DNA of 30,671 nucleotides. It comes from Aphodosoma sp045600865. GTDB lineage: Bacteria > Bacteroidota > Bacteroidia > Bacteroidales > Paludibacteraceae. The notes beneath the pieces were generated by a model that ran no database searches, was not told where the DNA came from, and was given only the letters and a program-made list of their open reading frames with translations. Shown here piece by piece: positions 1 through 7,688 of this stretch; position 1 is the first letter of the stretch; each line of letters starts with the position of its first letter. Location of the stretch: assembly GCA_045600865.1 (NCBI GenBank), contig JAZRYS010000122.1, positions 1 through 30,671 on the forward strand, in the 5' to 3' direction. The translations under genes were made by a program, and so were the position numbers.

Positions 1-140
1 ATGGAAAAAGACAGACACAGGACTTCCCCACCCTGACCTTTTCTCTTTAGCAGAGATTACAAAAATATATGACAGCGGTATCATGTTATTGCCTACAAAA
101 TGTTAATGAACGATAAAAAAATGAGCGCCAGTTTGACGCT
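1..140. other. Non-coding left flank of the insertion sequence
   Basis: I see no gene here. A reading frame opens with ATG at base 1 but stops after 11 codons, so it is either noise or the end of something outside the window. No tRNA-like or terminator-like fold was recognised. The segment ends where the left terminal repeat of the insertion sequence begins. Confidence 0.5.
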
Positions 141-153
141 CCTGACTTCATCA
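141..153 (+). repeat. Left terminal inverted repeat of the IS
   Basis: CCTGACTTCATCA matches the reverse complement of 1812-1824 at 12 of 13 positions. Looser similarity continues inward around TGCGCCATCAC on the left and TGCGTCACC on the right. Confidence 0.7.
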
Positions 154-217
154 CTTTTCTGCGCCATCACATGGCGAAGAAAGAAAATCAACGAGTTACA
201 TAAAATATCTGGGTGAC

Positions 218-251
218 TTTGGGTGACGCAAGCCGTTTTTTCGTACCTTTG
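218..251 (+). promoter_or_regulatory. Transposase promoter, Bacteroidota type
   Basis: TACCTTTG at 244-251 is a perfect TAnnTTTG -7 element, with TTTG at 218-221 upstream (22 bp spacing, slightly longer than usual). The ATG follows only 4 bases after the -7 element, so the transcript would be nearly leaderless or begin inside the gene. That is a common way for insertion sequences to keep transposase low. Confidence 0.55.
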
Positions 252-255
252 CACC

Positions 256-1797
256 ATGTTTGTACGCAAGAAAACCAATCGCTCAGGCACTATCAGCGTA
301 GTAGTCGTGAGCAAGGCACATGGAAAATTCACTGAAGTGAAGAGGTTTGGAGTCGCAAAGTCGGAAGCGGAGGCCGATGAACTGTTCCAGAAAGCTCAGT
401 TGTGGCTTCGCACTCATAATGGGCAGCAGGAGTTGGACTTCGATAATCGCCGAGGGAAAGAGACTGAGGAGACAGAACGTTTCCTAAACAACATAGACAA
501 CGTGTTGATCAACGGCACTCAGCTGCTGCTCGACCAGGTCTATGACAGCATAGGCTTCAATCGTATTCCTGATGGGATACTGCGGCATCTTGTGATAGCA
601 AGGGTGTCACAGCCCAAGAGTAAACTTGCCACTGTAGATTACCTCAAGTCATATTACGACGAGGATGTTGACCTCAACCACATCTACCGCTACATGGACA
701 AGCTCTACAATACGCAGATGGAGCTGGCACAGCAGATCAGCGTGGAGCATACCCGTGAGATTTTCGGAGGCAGGATAGGAATGATGTTCTATGACGTGAC
801 GACACTCTACTTTGAGACATCCGATACGGATGTACTGCGAGAACCAGGCTTTTCAAAAGACGGCAAGACGGCAGAGTCACAGGTGGTACTGGGATTGCTT
901 GTTTCAGAAGGAGGTTATCCGCTGTCATACTCCCTGTTCAACGGCAGCCAGTATGAGGGATTTACCATGATACCGATGATAGATGACTTCAAGCAACGCT
1001 TTACGCTGGGTGATGATTTCGTTGTCGTGGCAGATTCCGGCCTGATGAACAAGAACAATGTAAAAATGCTGCAGGAAGCAGGCTACAAGTATATCCTTGG
1101 TGCACGTATCAAGAGTGAGAATGCGAACACAAAGCAATGGATTCTCTCATTGGAGAAGAAGGACAAGGCTTGCTACGAGCTCAAGCGAGAGGACGGGGAA
1201 CGCCTTATCGTCAGTTTCTCGGAGAAACGTGCGAAGAAAGACGCTTACAACCGTGACAGAGGCATAGCACGTTTGAGGAAGACATACAAGAACGGACGCA
1301 TCACGAAGCAGCAGGTCAACAAACGTGGCTACAACAAGTTCCTTGAGATTAGCAAGGATATAGAGGTGGTAATCAACGAAGAGAAGATAGCGGAGGACTG
1401 CAGATGGGATGGTCTGAAAGGCTACGTCACCAATACAGACCTTAACCCAGAACTGGTAATTGACCAATACCACGGCTTGTGGGTAGTGAAACGAGCCTTC
1501 CGTATCTCAAAAGGCACGTTGGATATGCGTCCGATGTTTCACTTCACCGAAAGGAGGATTGAAGCACACGTCTGCATATGCTTTATCGCTTATAAGGTAT
1601 ATAAGGAGTTAGAACGGCTGATAGCTATCAACAAGATAGGCATGAGTGTTGATCATGTACTTGATGCGGCAAAGACCATCACAACCATAAGGGTAAGGAT
1701 GCCCGAGAACGGAACTTATTTTACAAAGACGCTGTTCCTGACAGAGAAACACCTAGCCGTCAAGCCACTTTTTGACCTTGCGGGTACCGATTCTTGA
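256..1797 (+). CDS. IS1634-family (IS4 superfamily) transposase, probable catalytic-site mutant
   Basis: This 513-residue DDE transposase would cut and paste its own element. The start at 256 is preferred over an in-frame ATG at 223, because the -7 element at 244-251 lies between them and the protein then opens MFVRKKTNRSG, typical of the family. The first two catalytic aspartates are visible as FYDVTTLYFE (D180) and VVADSGLMN (D260). The C-terminal signature is present as YHGLW...AFRISKG...RPMFHFTERRIEAH. In relatives I know, the third catalytic residue is the glutamate two residues before AFR; here that position is lysine (K412, codon AAA at 1489-1491), one base from GAA. The rest of the protein is intact, so the loss is probably recent. 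Family call is confident; inactivity is inferred. Confidence 0.85.
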   Translation: MFVRKKTNRSGTISVVVVSKAHGKFTEVKRFGVAKSEAEADELFQKAQLWLRTHNGQQELDFDNRRGKETEETERFLNNIDNVLINGTQLLLDQVYDSIGFNRIPDGILRHLVIARVSQPKSKLATVDYLKSYYDEDVDLNHIYRYMDKLYNTQMELAQQISVEHTREIFGGRIGMMFYDVTTLYFETSDTDVLREPGFSKDGKTAESQVVLGLLVSEGGYPLSYSLFNGSQYEGFTMIPMIDDFKQRFTLGDDFVVVADSGLMNKNNVKMLQEAGYKYILGARIKSENANTKQWILSLEKKDKACYELKREDGERLIVSFSEKRAKKDAYNRDRGIARLRKTYKNGRITKQQVNKRGYNKFLEISKDIEVVINEEKIAEDCRWDGLKGYVTNTDLNPELVIDQYHGLWVVKRAFRISKGTLDMRPMFHFTERRIEAHVCICFIAYKVYKELERLIAINKIGMSVDHVLDAAKTITTIRVRMPENGTYFTKTLFLTEKHLAVKPLFDLAGTDS

Positions 1798-1811
1798 TTC
1801 GGGTGACGCAT

Positions 1812-1824
1812 TGACGAAGTCAGG
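1812..1824 (-). repeat. Right terminal inverted repeat of the IS
   Basis: TGACGAAGTCAGG is the inverted partner of the left end, 15 bases after the transposase stop codon. Confidence 0.7.
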
Positions 1825-1837
1825 ATTTTTCGAGTTT

Positions 1838-1855
1838 CGAGTTAACAGTTAACAC
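1838..1855 (+). repeat. Left arm of an 18-bp perfect inverted repeat
   Basis: CGAGTTAACAGTTAACAC here is the exact reverse complement of 2213-2230. Similarity extends outward imperfectly: TTTTTCGAGTTT lies before this arm and TAACTCTCGTTTTTTT after the other. The arms enclose about 360 bases and the degraded sequence described separately. Confidence 0.75.
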
Positions 1856-1984
1856 CAAAAGATAAGTAAAACACGTATATTCCAAACATTTAGCTAAATT
1901 CTCCATATGAATAGCCGTTAACGGAAAGGCTCTTTACAAAGCACTTCAGTTACGACTCCAGAGCAAAACCAAAGCAAAACCGCT

Positions 1985-2205
1985 GTCTGTCCGTTCCAGA
2001 ACGGACATCGAACGGACAAATAACGGACAAATAACGGACACAGAGCGAAGATGTATATGAGAGGCTCAGGAAGATCCTGAAATTTATAGGCAAGACATAG
2101 TCCAATTCACATACAGGAATTACCTTAAGATTTCTCGTCGATAATGACCTTGTGCATCGAGAAGGCTCGGACAAGACAGGATATTGGATTTATTGCGGAT
2201 TAATC
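1985..2205 (+). pseudogene. Possible decayed gene end (ATP-binding/winged-helix regulator type)
   Basis: No single frame is open. Pieces in different frames read like one protein tail: QITDTE around 2024-2044, then YERLRKILKFIGKT (2056-2097), FTYRNYLKISR (2106-2138), and LVHREGSDKTGYWI (2150-2191). The last piece resembles the winged-helix end of AlbA_2/RecG-like ATP-binding proteins common in Bacteroidota, where a RxGSxKTGYW motif closes the domain. At least two frameshifts and several stops separate the pieces. The front contains a short tandem repeat (AATAACGGACAA at 2019-2040). I infer a remnant; the family guess is weak. Confidence 0.3.
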
Positions 2206-2212
2206 CATCCAA

Positions 2213-2230
2213 GTGTTAACTGTTAACTCG
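2213..2230 (-). repeat. Right arm of the 18-bp inverted repeat
   Basis: GTGTTAACTGTTAACTCG is the exact reverse complement of 1838-1855. The core GTTAACTGTTAAC is itself nearly palindromic. The pair may mark the ends of a small non-autonomous element or be a genome-wide intergenic repeat; one copy cannot tell. Confidence 0.7.
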
Positions 2231-2529
2231 TAACTCTCGTTTTTTTCAAATTCCACCTGGGTGTTTGTATTTTCAGAAATCAGGTTGAACTGCTATTGAT
2301 TGAATCTTCGTCATTTTTTCGGTGTATAGGCCAAGAAAGATGATAAATAAAAATCCATCTAAGCCGACCTTCCAAATCACCATCGGCACCTCATCGATAC
2401 TTCGCCATCACTTTACTGATAACCCAGAGTGCCTTTTAAGTGGTTCCGCTCCAACAGCAGAGATATGGCAGAGATATAGCAGAGGCATAGCGGAGGAAGT
2501 GCAGACTAACAAGAAATCATGAGTGATTT
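2231..2529. other. Intergenic stretch beyond the T6SS operon end
   Basis: I see no supportable gene here. A 66-codon frame at 2322-2522 on the plus strand has no recognisable domain and an odd composition. Positions 2457-2490 hold imprecise repeats of an AGCAGAGATATGGC-like unit, which suggests slippage or decayed sequence. No clear terminator for the minus-strand operon was found. Confidence 0.5.
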
Positions 2530-4902
2530 TCAATGCAGGTCTCGTTCGTGGAACGCGAAGGTTGTTGTACCTATGATGAACGAGCGTCCATGATAGAGTT
2601 CATAGCGATGCCCCACTTTGAGAAGTTTGTTACGCATATAGACGCCTTCATCAAGCGGAATAAGAGACATGTGCCCATTGGACTGAACAATCTCAGCATG
2701 TACAGCCGCCACATTACCCTGTATATCCCATGAGGTCTGGATGCTGCAGTCGATTGATTTGCCGATGGTCACATGTGCATTCGGAGAACGGATAAAATAT
2801 TTGTAGAGAGCGACATCCATTTCCTTGATACCACCTGAGACATGTAGGACAAAATGGTTTGAGTGCTTATCTGGTTTTGCTATCGAAAGAATTGTACCGA
2901 GAGCGAACATTAGATTTGAAGATAAAAGCATCAAACGGTAGTCCGAACTGTTGGAAGAGAAGACAAAATCCCACAAGAACATCGAGAAAACACCTACCGT
3001 TGGCAAGACTATTAGCCATTTGTGCCGAGGACTGTAAGAAGTATGGTAAGTAGAGGCAATGACAGACACGAAGGCAGTACAAGTCCATGGAATCCAATCG
3101 ACATAGAGCGATGTTGAAGATGACAGGTTGAATGCAATAGAGATGGCAAGACTTATCATAAAGAACAGATAGCCGCAAACTCCAACTATTGTAGAGCGAA
3201 CCAGGATATCAAACAACCTGCGCCAGACAGTATAATACGGGCACACAATGATACTTATACAGAATGTAAAGACGAAACCAATGAATGCACCAAATGACGG
3301 GAACTGTTCCAAATGGTACGACAACTCCAATATCAAATCATCCATCTCGGCAGAGTCAGGAACAATACCATTTGCCTTGGCTGTCAACCGGACCAAATAA
3401 TTATAAGAAATCTCTTGATTGTAAATAACAAAGTCAACCCATGCAAGAAGTGCGATTACAACTGTCAGTATCAACCACTTGAGCAGATAATGTGCATTGC
3501 GGGGATCAAACAGATTATCAGTATTGTAATAGTGCGAACCCGTCTTACACTTATTGCCATACTCTGGGCAGTGATAGTCGTTCTCTCGCCAACACGATTC
3601 GTGCATTGTATGGCTACAGCAACCAACAACAGTATCTCCGACACGGAATGGTGCCTTACAATAATAGCAGGTATCAGCCACCATATTCCCAGCCTGAGTA
3701 GTTGAGTTTGGTCCATGATACACCGTCACATGCTTATGACGGAAAATACGGTAAAGTATGTACGGAAGCACAAATTGGCATACTACATATATTATGAGGA
3801 CAAGCAGCAGCGAGACAATGAAACCTTGAAGGATTATCTGCAACTCAGACCGGCCATTAACGACCACAGGCTTGCAAATGGAACCAACCGAAAAATGGGT
3901 GTCAATGACATTTATCGTCGTATCGCCTGTATTGATGAAAATCTGCAGGTCCGTCATTCCATCCAGCAGACGGTCGTCAGGATTCTCAAGATGTATGCAA
4001 TAGTCGTAGAACGGAACATCAAGGCGTGCAAACAAATCCTGCTCGCACTTGTTCCATTCAAAATGGTCAGAATAGTAACCTAAGGATCTCTCCGTAAGCA
4101 ACTTCATAAAGTTTGCGGCATCGTTTATAGCCCCTTGCGCACCATTGTCTATGTTGAAATAGTATATAGGGCGGCCATCATGGAATGGGATAGAACTAAG
4201 AATGCTTGACTGAAGAATATAATGATCTGGGTCAATAGGGGCAGCATCCATATCATAGACATTTCCATCCGAGAAAATGACCATCGCGGCCCTTTCGCTG
4301 GAGCCAATGACTGTCGTGGAATCATAAATTTCATTGATTTTATCATATACAGCCCTGTACAGACGTTTGGTTTCGGACAACGTATCAGATTCTGAAACGA
4401 ACAGATGGTCGAGTACGTAATCTGAGACAAGATATGCTTCAGTGACGGAATCAGAATGGAGGAAAGAAACATATAGATTGTCAGAATTATACAGGCGATG
4501 TATCTGACGTACATAGAACAACTGACTGTCAACAAGATTCTGAGGGAGAGTCAAGTCCACAAGTGCAAGAAGGTTAATGCCAAGACTGTCAATGATCTGT
4601 GCACCGATATTCTCAGCACTGACCACTACCGCCGTGAAATTGTCTGCCACTTGTTCCCCATTATGATTATACTCCCGTACCTGGAGCATTCCAACGTCAT
4701 CACCAATCGGCAAGGATGAAGCGTCACCCACCATACGGGCATACAAGTCGTATGTCTTATAGTCTGGCGAGAACACAATGTCAGAGACCTCAAGAAGAGG
4801 CGCAACCCCATCATCCTCACCATCGAACACCTCATCGCAAGCAGTCAGAAGCGGCACAGCTACGAGCAAAAGATATAGCCAATATTTCCTATACATATTC
4901 AT
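2530..4902 (-). CDS. Membrane protein with RING-H2-like finger and FHA domain (E3-like, T6SS envelope component)
   Basis: This 790-residue protein is the last gene of the T6SS operon. Residues 1-22 form a lipoprotein-type signal (LLTAC lipobox, C22). Residues 40-350 look extracytoplasmic and may be VWA-like (MVIFSDGNVYD near 207), but no MIDAS motif is clear. One membrane helix lies at about 356-380. Next comes a RING-H2-like pattern with ligand candidates C412, C415, C429, H431, H434, C437, C445 and C452; only the last pair (x6, not x2) is unusual. Six more helices follow (about 473-492, 537-556, 571-593, 603-620, 629-648, 657-675), then an FHA domain at about 684-787 (VTIGKS, AAVHAEI, FIIG). 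Seven helices from a periplasmic N-terminus put both RING and FHA in the cytoplasm. It may merge TssR-like and TssN-like roles. The E3 role is inferred from E1, E2 and modifier genes in the same operon. Confidence 0.7.
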   Translation of the reverse strand: MNMYRKYWLYLLLVAVPLLTACDEVFDGEDDGVAPLLEVSDIVFSPDYKTYDLYARMVGDASSLPIGDDVGMLQVREYNHNGEQVADNFTAVVVSAENIGAQIIDSLGINLLALVDLTLPQNLVDSQLFYVRQIHRLYNSDNLYVSFLHSDSVTEAYLVSDYVLDHLFVSESDTLSETKRLYRAVYDKINEIYDSTTVIGSSERAAMVIFSDGNVYDMDAAPIDPDHYILQSSILSSIPFHDGRPIYYFNIDNGAQGAINDAANFMKLLTERSLGYYSDHFEWNKCEQDLFARLDVPFYDYCIHLENPDDRLLDGMTDLQIFINTGDTTINVIDTHFSVGSICKPVVVNGRSELQIILQGFIVSLLLVLIIYVVCQFVLPYILYRIFRHKHVTVYHGPNSTTQAGNMVADTCYYCKAPFRVGDTVVGCCSHTMHESCWRENDYHCPEYGNKCKTGSHYYNTDNLFDPRNAHYLLKWLILTVVIALLAWVDFVIYNQEISYNYLVRLTAKANGIVPDSAEMDDLILELSYHLEQFPSFGAFIGFVFTFCISIIVCPYYTVWRRLFDILVRSTIVGVCGYLFFMISLAISIAFNLSSSTSLYVDWIPWTCTAFVSVIASTYHTSYSPRHKWLIVLPTVGVFSMFLWDFVFSSNSSDYRLMLLSSNLMFALGTILSIAKPDKHSNHFVLHVSGGIKEMDVALYKYFIRSPNAHVTIGKSIDCSIQTSWDIQGNVAAVHAEIVQSNGHMSLIPLDEGVYMRNKLLKVGHRYELYHGRSFIIGTTTFAFHERDLH

Positions 4903-4911
4903 ACAATTATG

Positions 4912-5718
4912 TCAGATGGTAGGAATGTCATCCTCACCATTTTTAATGTATTGTTCTTTAAGTTTCTTTAGCGACTCACGCATCTGCTTTGTTGCAACGA
5001 TCTTGTTCTGAATCATGCTTATGAACATTATTGCGAGAGCCACAATGGCAAAGCCGAGCAGATAATCCTTGATACGTTCCATGAAAGGCTTGTATTGCGC
5101 CTGCTGGATCTTTTCGGAACGTGACGAAATGTCGAGATAGAGGTTATCCAGTTCGTCCTCACGTTTCTGGAGTGAAGTATTTATGGCAATAGCGTCCTTG
5201 CCTTTTTGATACTGGGCAGTAACCTTGGCAAACATAAGTTGCTCTGACGCCTTTACACGTTCAAGCTGAGGAGCAGTCTTGTCGGTCAAAGCCAGTTTCT
5301 CGCATTTACTGACGAGAGCATCATACTCCGGAATCTTTGCGGTGAGGAAAGCCATTGTCTCATCGAATATCTTCACGGCGTCAAGGCGCAGAGATGTATT
5401 GGCCAGCGAATCAGAGACAACGTCATGCAGTTCCTGATATCTTGCAACCAACGAGAGCATATTTTCATTCTCTGCAATATATACCTGCTGGGCAGCATAA
5501 TACGTATTCCACCGTATATCAAGCGAATTGAACCTATTCTGCAGATTGTCAATACTCGTCGGCGAGGCAGAGGCGATAGAGGTGGATATCCGTTCAAGGT
5601 CGTCGTAGAACTGCTGCAGACGCAACTGAATGGAGACAGCATACTCATCATAGTCATCTTGTGCACGGACGACCAGAGACAGAGACAAAAGCAATATGAG
5701 AATTACCTTACGTTGCAT
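4912..5718 (-). CDS. Exported coiled-coil protein with C-terminal membrane anchor (T6SS envelope component)
   Basis: This 268-residue protein has a signal peptide (residues 1-19, hydrophobic run ending VRAQ). A long helical, probably coiled-coil stretch runs from about 25 to 210. A single membrane helix at about 219-236 (YLLGFAIVALAIMF) precedes a short charged tail of about 32 residues. The tail would lie in the cytoplasm and the coil in the periplasm. The start overlaps the preceding gene by 16 bases and the stop is 9 bases before the RING protein gene, so all three are likely made together. By position and topology it could do the job of TssO or TssQ in Bacteroidota T6SS trans-envelope complexes, but I see no motif that proves it. 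Confidence 0.6.
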   Translation of the reverse strand: MQRKVILILLLSLSLVVRAQDDYDEYAVSIQLRLQQFYDDLERISTSIASASPTSIDNLQNRFNSLDIRWNTYYAAQQVYIAENENMLSLVARYQELHDVVSDSLANTSLRLDAVKIFDETMAFLTAKIPEYDALVSKCEKLALTDKTAPQLERVKASEQLMFAKVTAQYQKGKDAIAINTSLQKREDELDNLYLDISSRSEKIQQAQYKPFMERIKDYLLGFAIVALAIMFISMIQNKIVATKQMRESLKKLKEQYIKNGEDDIPTI

Positions 5719-6842
5719 GTTGTCTTGAAATATTTCAATGCCTTTGTGAAGACATCGTATGCATTTTTCATTTCGGGAGTGTGTACGCCATGAATACCAA
5801 CATACTCTATGGCATAGGCTACCAACTCATTACACTCTTTTATGATATCTTTACGCTCAATGGGGTCATCCGAAAGCAACCATCTTGACACATTCATGTC
5901 AATCTGATATGAAACTGAAAGGAGAAATGCCGGATTAGCCTCTAAGCCAGTATTATTGGTTTCCGGATTTTCAAGACGACAGGAGAATGCGTTGATTGAG
6001 TCAACATACATGTCATACTCGACATTGGTCTCTCGGAGATCTGGACATGGCGACAATGTGTCGCGAGGGGGAAATTGCTCCTGCAACGTTGTCTTGGTGG
6101 TCGTGAAAAGGTCAAATGTCTCCTGCGAAGTAGTCATCCTGTCAGGAAACGTTGTCTTCAAACCGTTGAAAGCCTGTTTTACAGCAGCAACCTGCTGATT
6201 GGCAATGGAAATCTGTTCTTCGAGGGCAAAGCAAGGATTACGAAGTACCGTAATACGATATTTTGTATCTACTGACGAAAAATAAAGAAATTCATAATAC
6301 GGTTTCTTCAAGCAGTTCAGTTTAGGCTCCATAATCATCACATCTCCGATGGTTACAGTAACTGACGTGCTTTTCTCGCCTACAATGGCAAACTTCTGTT
6401 CAATCACATCGTTCACCATCTGATATTCCATAGGCTCAGGAACTACGCTTGTATATGTTATCCAACGACGAAAAACAAAACCTTTGCGATGCTTGCCCAA
6501 CTGTTTGCGGAACTTATAAGGCATTTTGTATTTCAACGGTTCAGAAGCGGCAACGTATGGAAGAGCATCTGCCTTGAGTTTAGAACATTTCACAACCTGC
6601 TTATATCTGGCATCATCACGGAAGACAAACAGACCACGGTATGAGATGAGAGAAACTGTCAACTGGTTGTTCTGCTCGTCGAAAGCAAACTTAACCATGA
6701 CATCCATATCCCCAGCCTCACGGGCAAGGGTGATATTGTCTGTATATGGCTTGTCGGCCGACACAGTAATGTCGCGTACCGTCTCAGCACATAAGACGAG
6801 AGGCAGCAAAAGAGATAGTATTGCAAACAATCTTTTCATCAT
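5703..6842 (-). CDS. Exported beta-rich protein, putative T6SS envelope component
   Basis: This 379-residue protein starts with a clear signal peptide (MMKRLFAILSLLLPLVLCAE). The body has no membrane helix. Residues about 25-210 look beta-rich and the rest mostly helical. Cysteines are scattered; one (C18) sits near the signal end but LVLCAE is only a weak lipobox. Its ATG overlaps the E2 stop in a TGATG arrangement, and its own end overlaps the next envelope gene by 16 bases. A second in-frame ATG directly follows the first, so the start is uncertain by one codon. I do not recognise a family. Position suggests a periplasmic part of the trans-envelope complex, analogous to TssP or TssQ; this is inference. 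Confidence 0.55.
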   Translation of the reverse strand: MMKRLFAILSLLLPLVLCAETVRDITVSADKPYTDNITLAREAGDMDVMVKFAFDEQNNQLTVSLISYRGLFVFRDDARYKQVVKCSKLKADALPYVAASEPLKYKMPYKFRKQLGKHRKGFVFRRWITYTSVVPEPMEYQMVNDVIEQKFAIVGEKSTSVTVTIGDVMIMEPKLNCLKKPYYEFLYFSSVDTKYRITVLRNPCFALEEQISIANQQVAAVKQAFNGLKTTFPDRMTTSQETFDLFTTTKTTLQEQFPPRDTLSPCPDLRETNVEYDMYVDSINAFSCRLENPETNNTGLEANPAFLLSVSYQIDMNVSRWLLSDDPIERKDIIKECNELVAYAIEYVGIHGVHTPEMKNAYDVFTKALKYFKTTCNVR

Positions 6843-7360
6843 CAGAAATAAATATAGTCATTTGGTTCACCAATGCGCACCACCCACGCAGCAACCTGCT
6901 GGTCTTCTGGGAAAGGAGGTTCATTGAGTGCATGATAACGTTCGTAACGCAGATACTCTCCTATCCGGAGAATGCCCCACGAGAGTTCTGTATAGGTATC
7001 TACCGCATTCAGGCATACACGACCCGCCATATCACCGAAATAGCGTATGTTGGGATGCCATGGGTGAGGAATCTCAACACCAGACACTGGATCTGCCGTC
7101 AGGAAGCGGAAAGAGGGTTGTGCATCCACAGATGGGTATTCTGTCGGGATGTCAAGACGCATCAGAAACCTGTCGGCAAACAGAGGCTTCTGTTCGCTGT
7201 CAACGCCACATATAGAGTGTATGTCGTATTCAACCAGATAGCCATTCGGAAAGCCATCGGCATTACGGCTGGCTACAGAGAGAACAATCTCCGGGTGGTG
7301 TTTCAGCCTGGACAGAATCTGCTCATGTTCGAAAACGAGACGACGGTTTCTTCCTGTCAT
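6842..7360 (-). CDS. E2-like ubiquitin-conjugating (UBC-fold) enzyme
   Basis: This 172-residue protein reads as a bacterial E2. An E2 accepts an activated ubiquitin-like protein from E1 onto a cysteine and passes it to a target. The core resembles eukaryotic E2s: YPSVDAQPSFRFLT (about 75-88), then HPWHPNIRYFGD with the HPN motif at 102-104, then GRVCLN with the candidate active cysteine C116, W128, and a following helix. PPFPEDQQVAAWVV (148-161) matches the usual P-rich segment and helix after the active site. The HPN-to-Cys distance (12 residues) is close to that of canonical E2s. The gene begins 10 bases after the modifier gene and its stop overlaps the next envelope gene. An RWD-like inactive relative is unlikely because C116 and HPN are both present. 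Confidence 0.85.
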   Translation of the reverse strand: MTGRNRRLVFEHEQILSRLKHHPEIVLSVASRNADGFPNGYLVEYDIHSICGVDSEQKPLFADRFLMRLDIPTEYPSVDAQPSFRFLTADPVSGVEIPHPWHPNIRYFGDMAGRVCLNAVDTYTELSWGILRIGEYLRYERYHALNEPPFPEDQQVAAWVVRIGEPNDYIYF

Positions 7361-7370
7361 AAAACGTCAA

Positions 7371-7688
7371 TCAGCCAGGGAATGGGTCTGGCACAAGGTA
7401 TATTGTGTCGCCATCCTGGATATTATAATCAGCCAGGGTCTGGTCTTCCTTGCCAATACGTGGACGCATGACGCGGATTTCGTTGACCTCGGTGTCTTCT
7501 TTGCCGAAATAATAGTCGAGGGGAGCACCGGTCTCGTCTATTGTAGGGAAGTCGAATATCAGGCGGCCATCCTTGCCTGTCGCATGACGAAGATTCGACA
7601 TCAACGTTGCGAGCGGAAGAGAAGGATTCATCACTCGGAACTTGACTTTCTTGTTCTGGCAAACGATATTAAGAAAAAACTCAGTCAT
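7371..7688 (-). CDS. Ubiquitin-like modifier ending in glycine
   Basis: This 105-residue protein has a beta-grasp, ubiquitin-like pattern. The closing segment QTLADYNIQDGDTIYLV (83-99) resembles the end of ubiquitin (TLSDYNI...STLHLVL) strikingly closely. It stops six residues later as PDPFPG, with a single terminal glycine (G105) that could be adenylated by E1 with no trimming. YukD-like proteins of type VII systems share this fold, but none of their partner genes is here, whereas E1, E2 and a RING protein are. The ATG overlaps the tssF stop (TAATG), which couples its translation to a baseplate protein. As a modifier made once per TssF, it may be supplied locally to the apparatus; that is inference. 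Confidence 0.8.
   Translation of the reverse strand: MTEFFLNIVCQNKKVKFRVMNPSLPLATLMSNLRHATGKDGRLIFDFPTIDETGAPLDYYFGKEDTEVNEIRVMRPRIGKEDQTLADYNIQDGDTIYLVPDPFPG

Larger units (their letters stand above)
141..1824 (+). mobile_element. IS1634-family insertion sequence, 1,684 bp
   Basis: The element is bounded by 13-base terminal inverted repeats with one mismatch: CCTGACTTCATCA at 141-153, and the complement of CCTGACTTCGTCA at 1812-1824. Between them lies one transposase gene that fills nearly the whole element. The size fits the IS1634 family. I could not find a target-site duplication: the bases outside the left end (ACGCT) and right end (ATTTT) do not match, so the insertion may be old, rearranged, or have slightly different true ends. 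The element sits beyond the 3' end of the T6SS operon and does not interrupt a recognisable gene. Confidence 0.75.

Noticed and set aside
136..1829. Target-site duplication of the IS
   Set aside because: The flanking bases on the two sides do not match.
2322..2522. 66-codon gene
   Set aside because: No promoter, no domain and an imprecise repeat in its end; more likely non-coding or decayed.
2513..2530. Terminator of the T6SS operon
   Set aside because: The 7-bp A/T hairpin is weak, overlaps the stop codon and has no U-run after it.
7371..7688. YukD of a type VII secretion system
   Set aside because: No EssC, WXG100 or other type VII gene is present.
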